From [Empedobacter] haloabium (GTDB lineage Bacteria > Pseudomonadota > Gammaproteobacteria > Burkholderiales > Burkholderiaceae_D), in assembly GCA_008011715.2 (NCBI GenBank), contig CP136508.1, forward strand, positions 4,216,001-4,280,000: a DNA stretch of 64,000 nt, read 5' to 3'. Below are positions 63,854-64,000 of the stretch, piece after piece (position 1 is the first letter of the stretch; each line of letters starts with the position of its first letter). The notes under the pieces are model-generated. The model was not told the DNA's origin. It saw only the letters and a program-made list of their open reading frames with translations, and did no database searches. A program made the translations under genes and the position numbers.

Positions 63854-64000
63854 AGTCATCTCCTAGCGGGCGGGGTGGAGGCATTATTCAAGAGTTACCC
63901 CGGCCGTCGATTGCGTTGACGCAAAGGGCGGGAACGTGCGGCGCAGGCGGCTTCGTGGCGTTTGTGACGCCGCAAGGGCGCCCGGGAGTGCCTTGGGTTA

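Overview
The window is high-GC (roughly two thirds G+C), densely coded bacterial DNA. Gene content and order point to a betaproteobacterium of the Oxalobacteraceae, close to Massilia, Duganella or Pseudoduganella. The evidence is the rpsO-pnp, pssA-leuA and ilvBHC blocks, a complete isc operon, a sigma factor-DUF3619-DUF3106-RDD cluster, T6SS parts and many small intergenic hairpins. No rRNA, tRNA, CRISPR array, prophage or intact IS was seen. The only mobile-element trace is a broken IS1595-type transposase at 11.1 kb.

Layout. 0-6.4 kb: a sugar cluster. A GH3 glycosidase (cut by the window edge) and a FucP-like sugar permease diverge from a LacI regulator, an AGE-family isomerase and a PfkB kinase. 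The shared promoter region is mirror-symmetric, with two matching 21-bp palindromes. 6.5-11 kb: a cytochrome c/sorbosone-dehydrogenase-like fusion, a chemoreceptor and a zinc-ribbon membrane protein. 11-17.5 kb: IS remnant, pnp, rpsO, a lipoprotein, a 218-bp inverted-repeat element, leuA and pssA. 17.6-25 kb: a SIMPL protein, a PafA-type phosphatase behind a Pho box, a hybrid histidine kinase, an NTF2-like protein and a LytS/LytTR pair. 25-28.4 kb: ilvC, ilvH, ilvB. 28.9-31.5 kb: sigma factor, DUF3619, DUF3106, RDD, HNH.

31.6-39.7 kb: a long leftward operon, iscRSUA-hscBA-fdx-iscX, continuing into a methyltransferase, threonine aldolase and an odd RsuA-type protein. 40-44 kb: a small Cys-rich protein, a diguanylate cyclase, maiA and a fumarylacetoacetase-family gene. 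44.2-51.3 kb: a fructose-type ABC transporter, a RbsD/FucU protein and a fructokinase, with two related ROK regulators. 51.4-54.2 kb: LysR, gamma-glutamylcyclotransferase and a radical SAM gene with a near-perfect LexA box. 54.3-60.2 kb: DUF2760 plus two divergent Hsp70 proteins, then a DTW tRNA-modification gene. 60.3-63.9 kb: a second chemoreceptor, a degenerate ClpV-like ATPase fragment, hcp and a lipoprotein, probably the edge of a type VI secretion locus.

How genes work together. The left sugar cluster can be read as oligosaccharide hydrolysis, uptake, mannose-to-fructose isomerisation and phosphorylation. The 44-51 kb operon imports, mutarotates and phosphorylates a sugar, probably fructose. 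ilvBHC and leuA make branched-chain amino acids. The isc operon builds Fe-S clusters and is predicted to be self-repressed through an IscR box. Four 53-bp hairpins of identical 25-3-25 architecture sit at gene 3' ends across the window and look like one dispersed repeat family. The least described parts are this repeat family, the twin-Hsp70/DUF2760 operon, the degenerate ClpV-like protein, the Asp-to-Glu RsuA homologue and the mirror-image divergent promoter.
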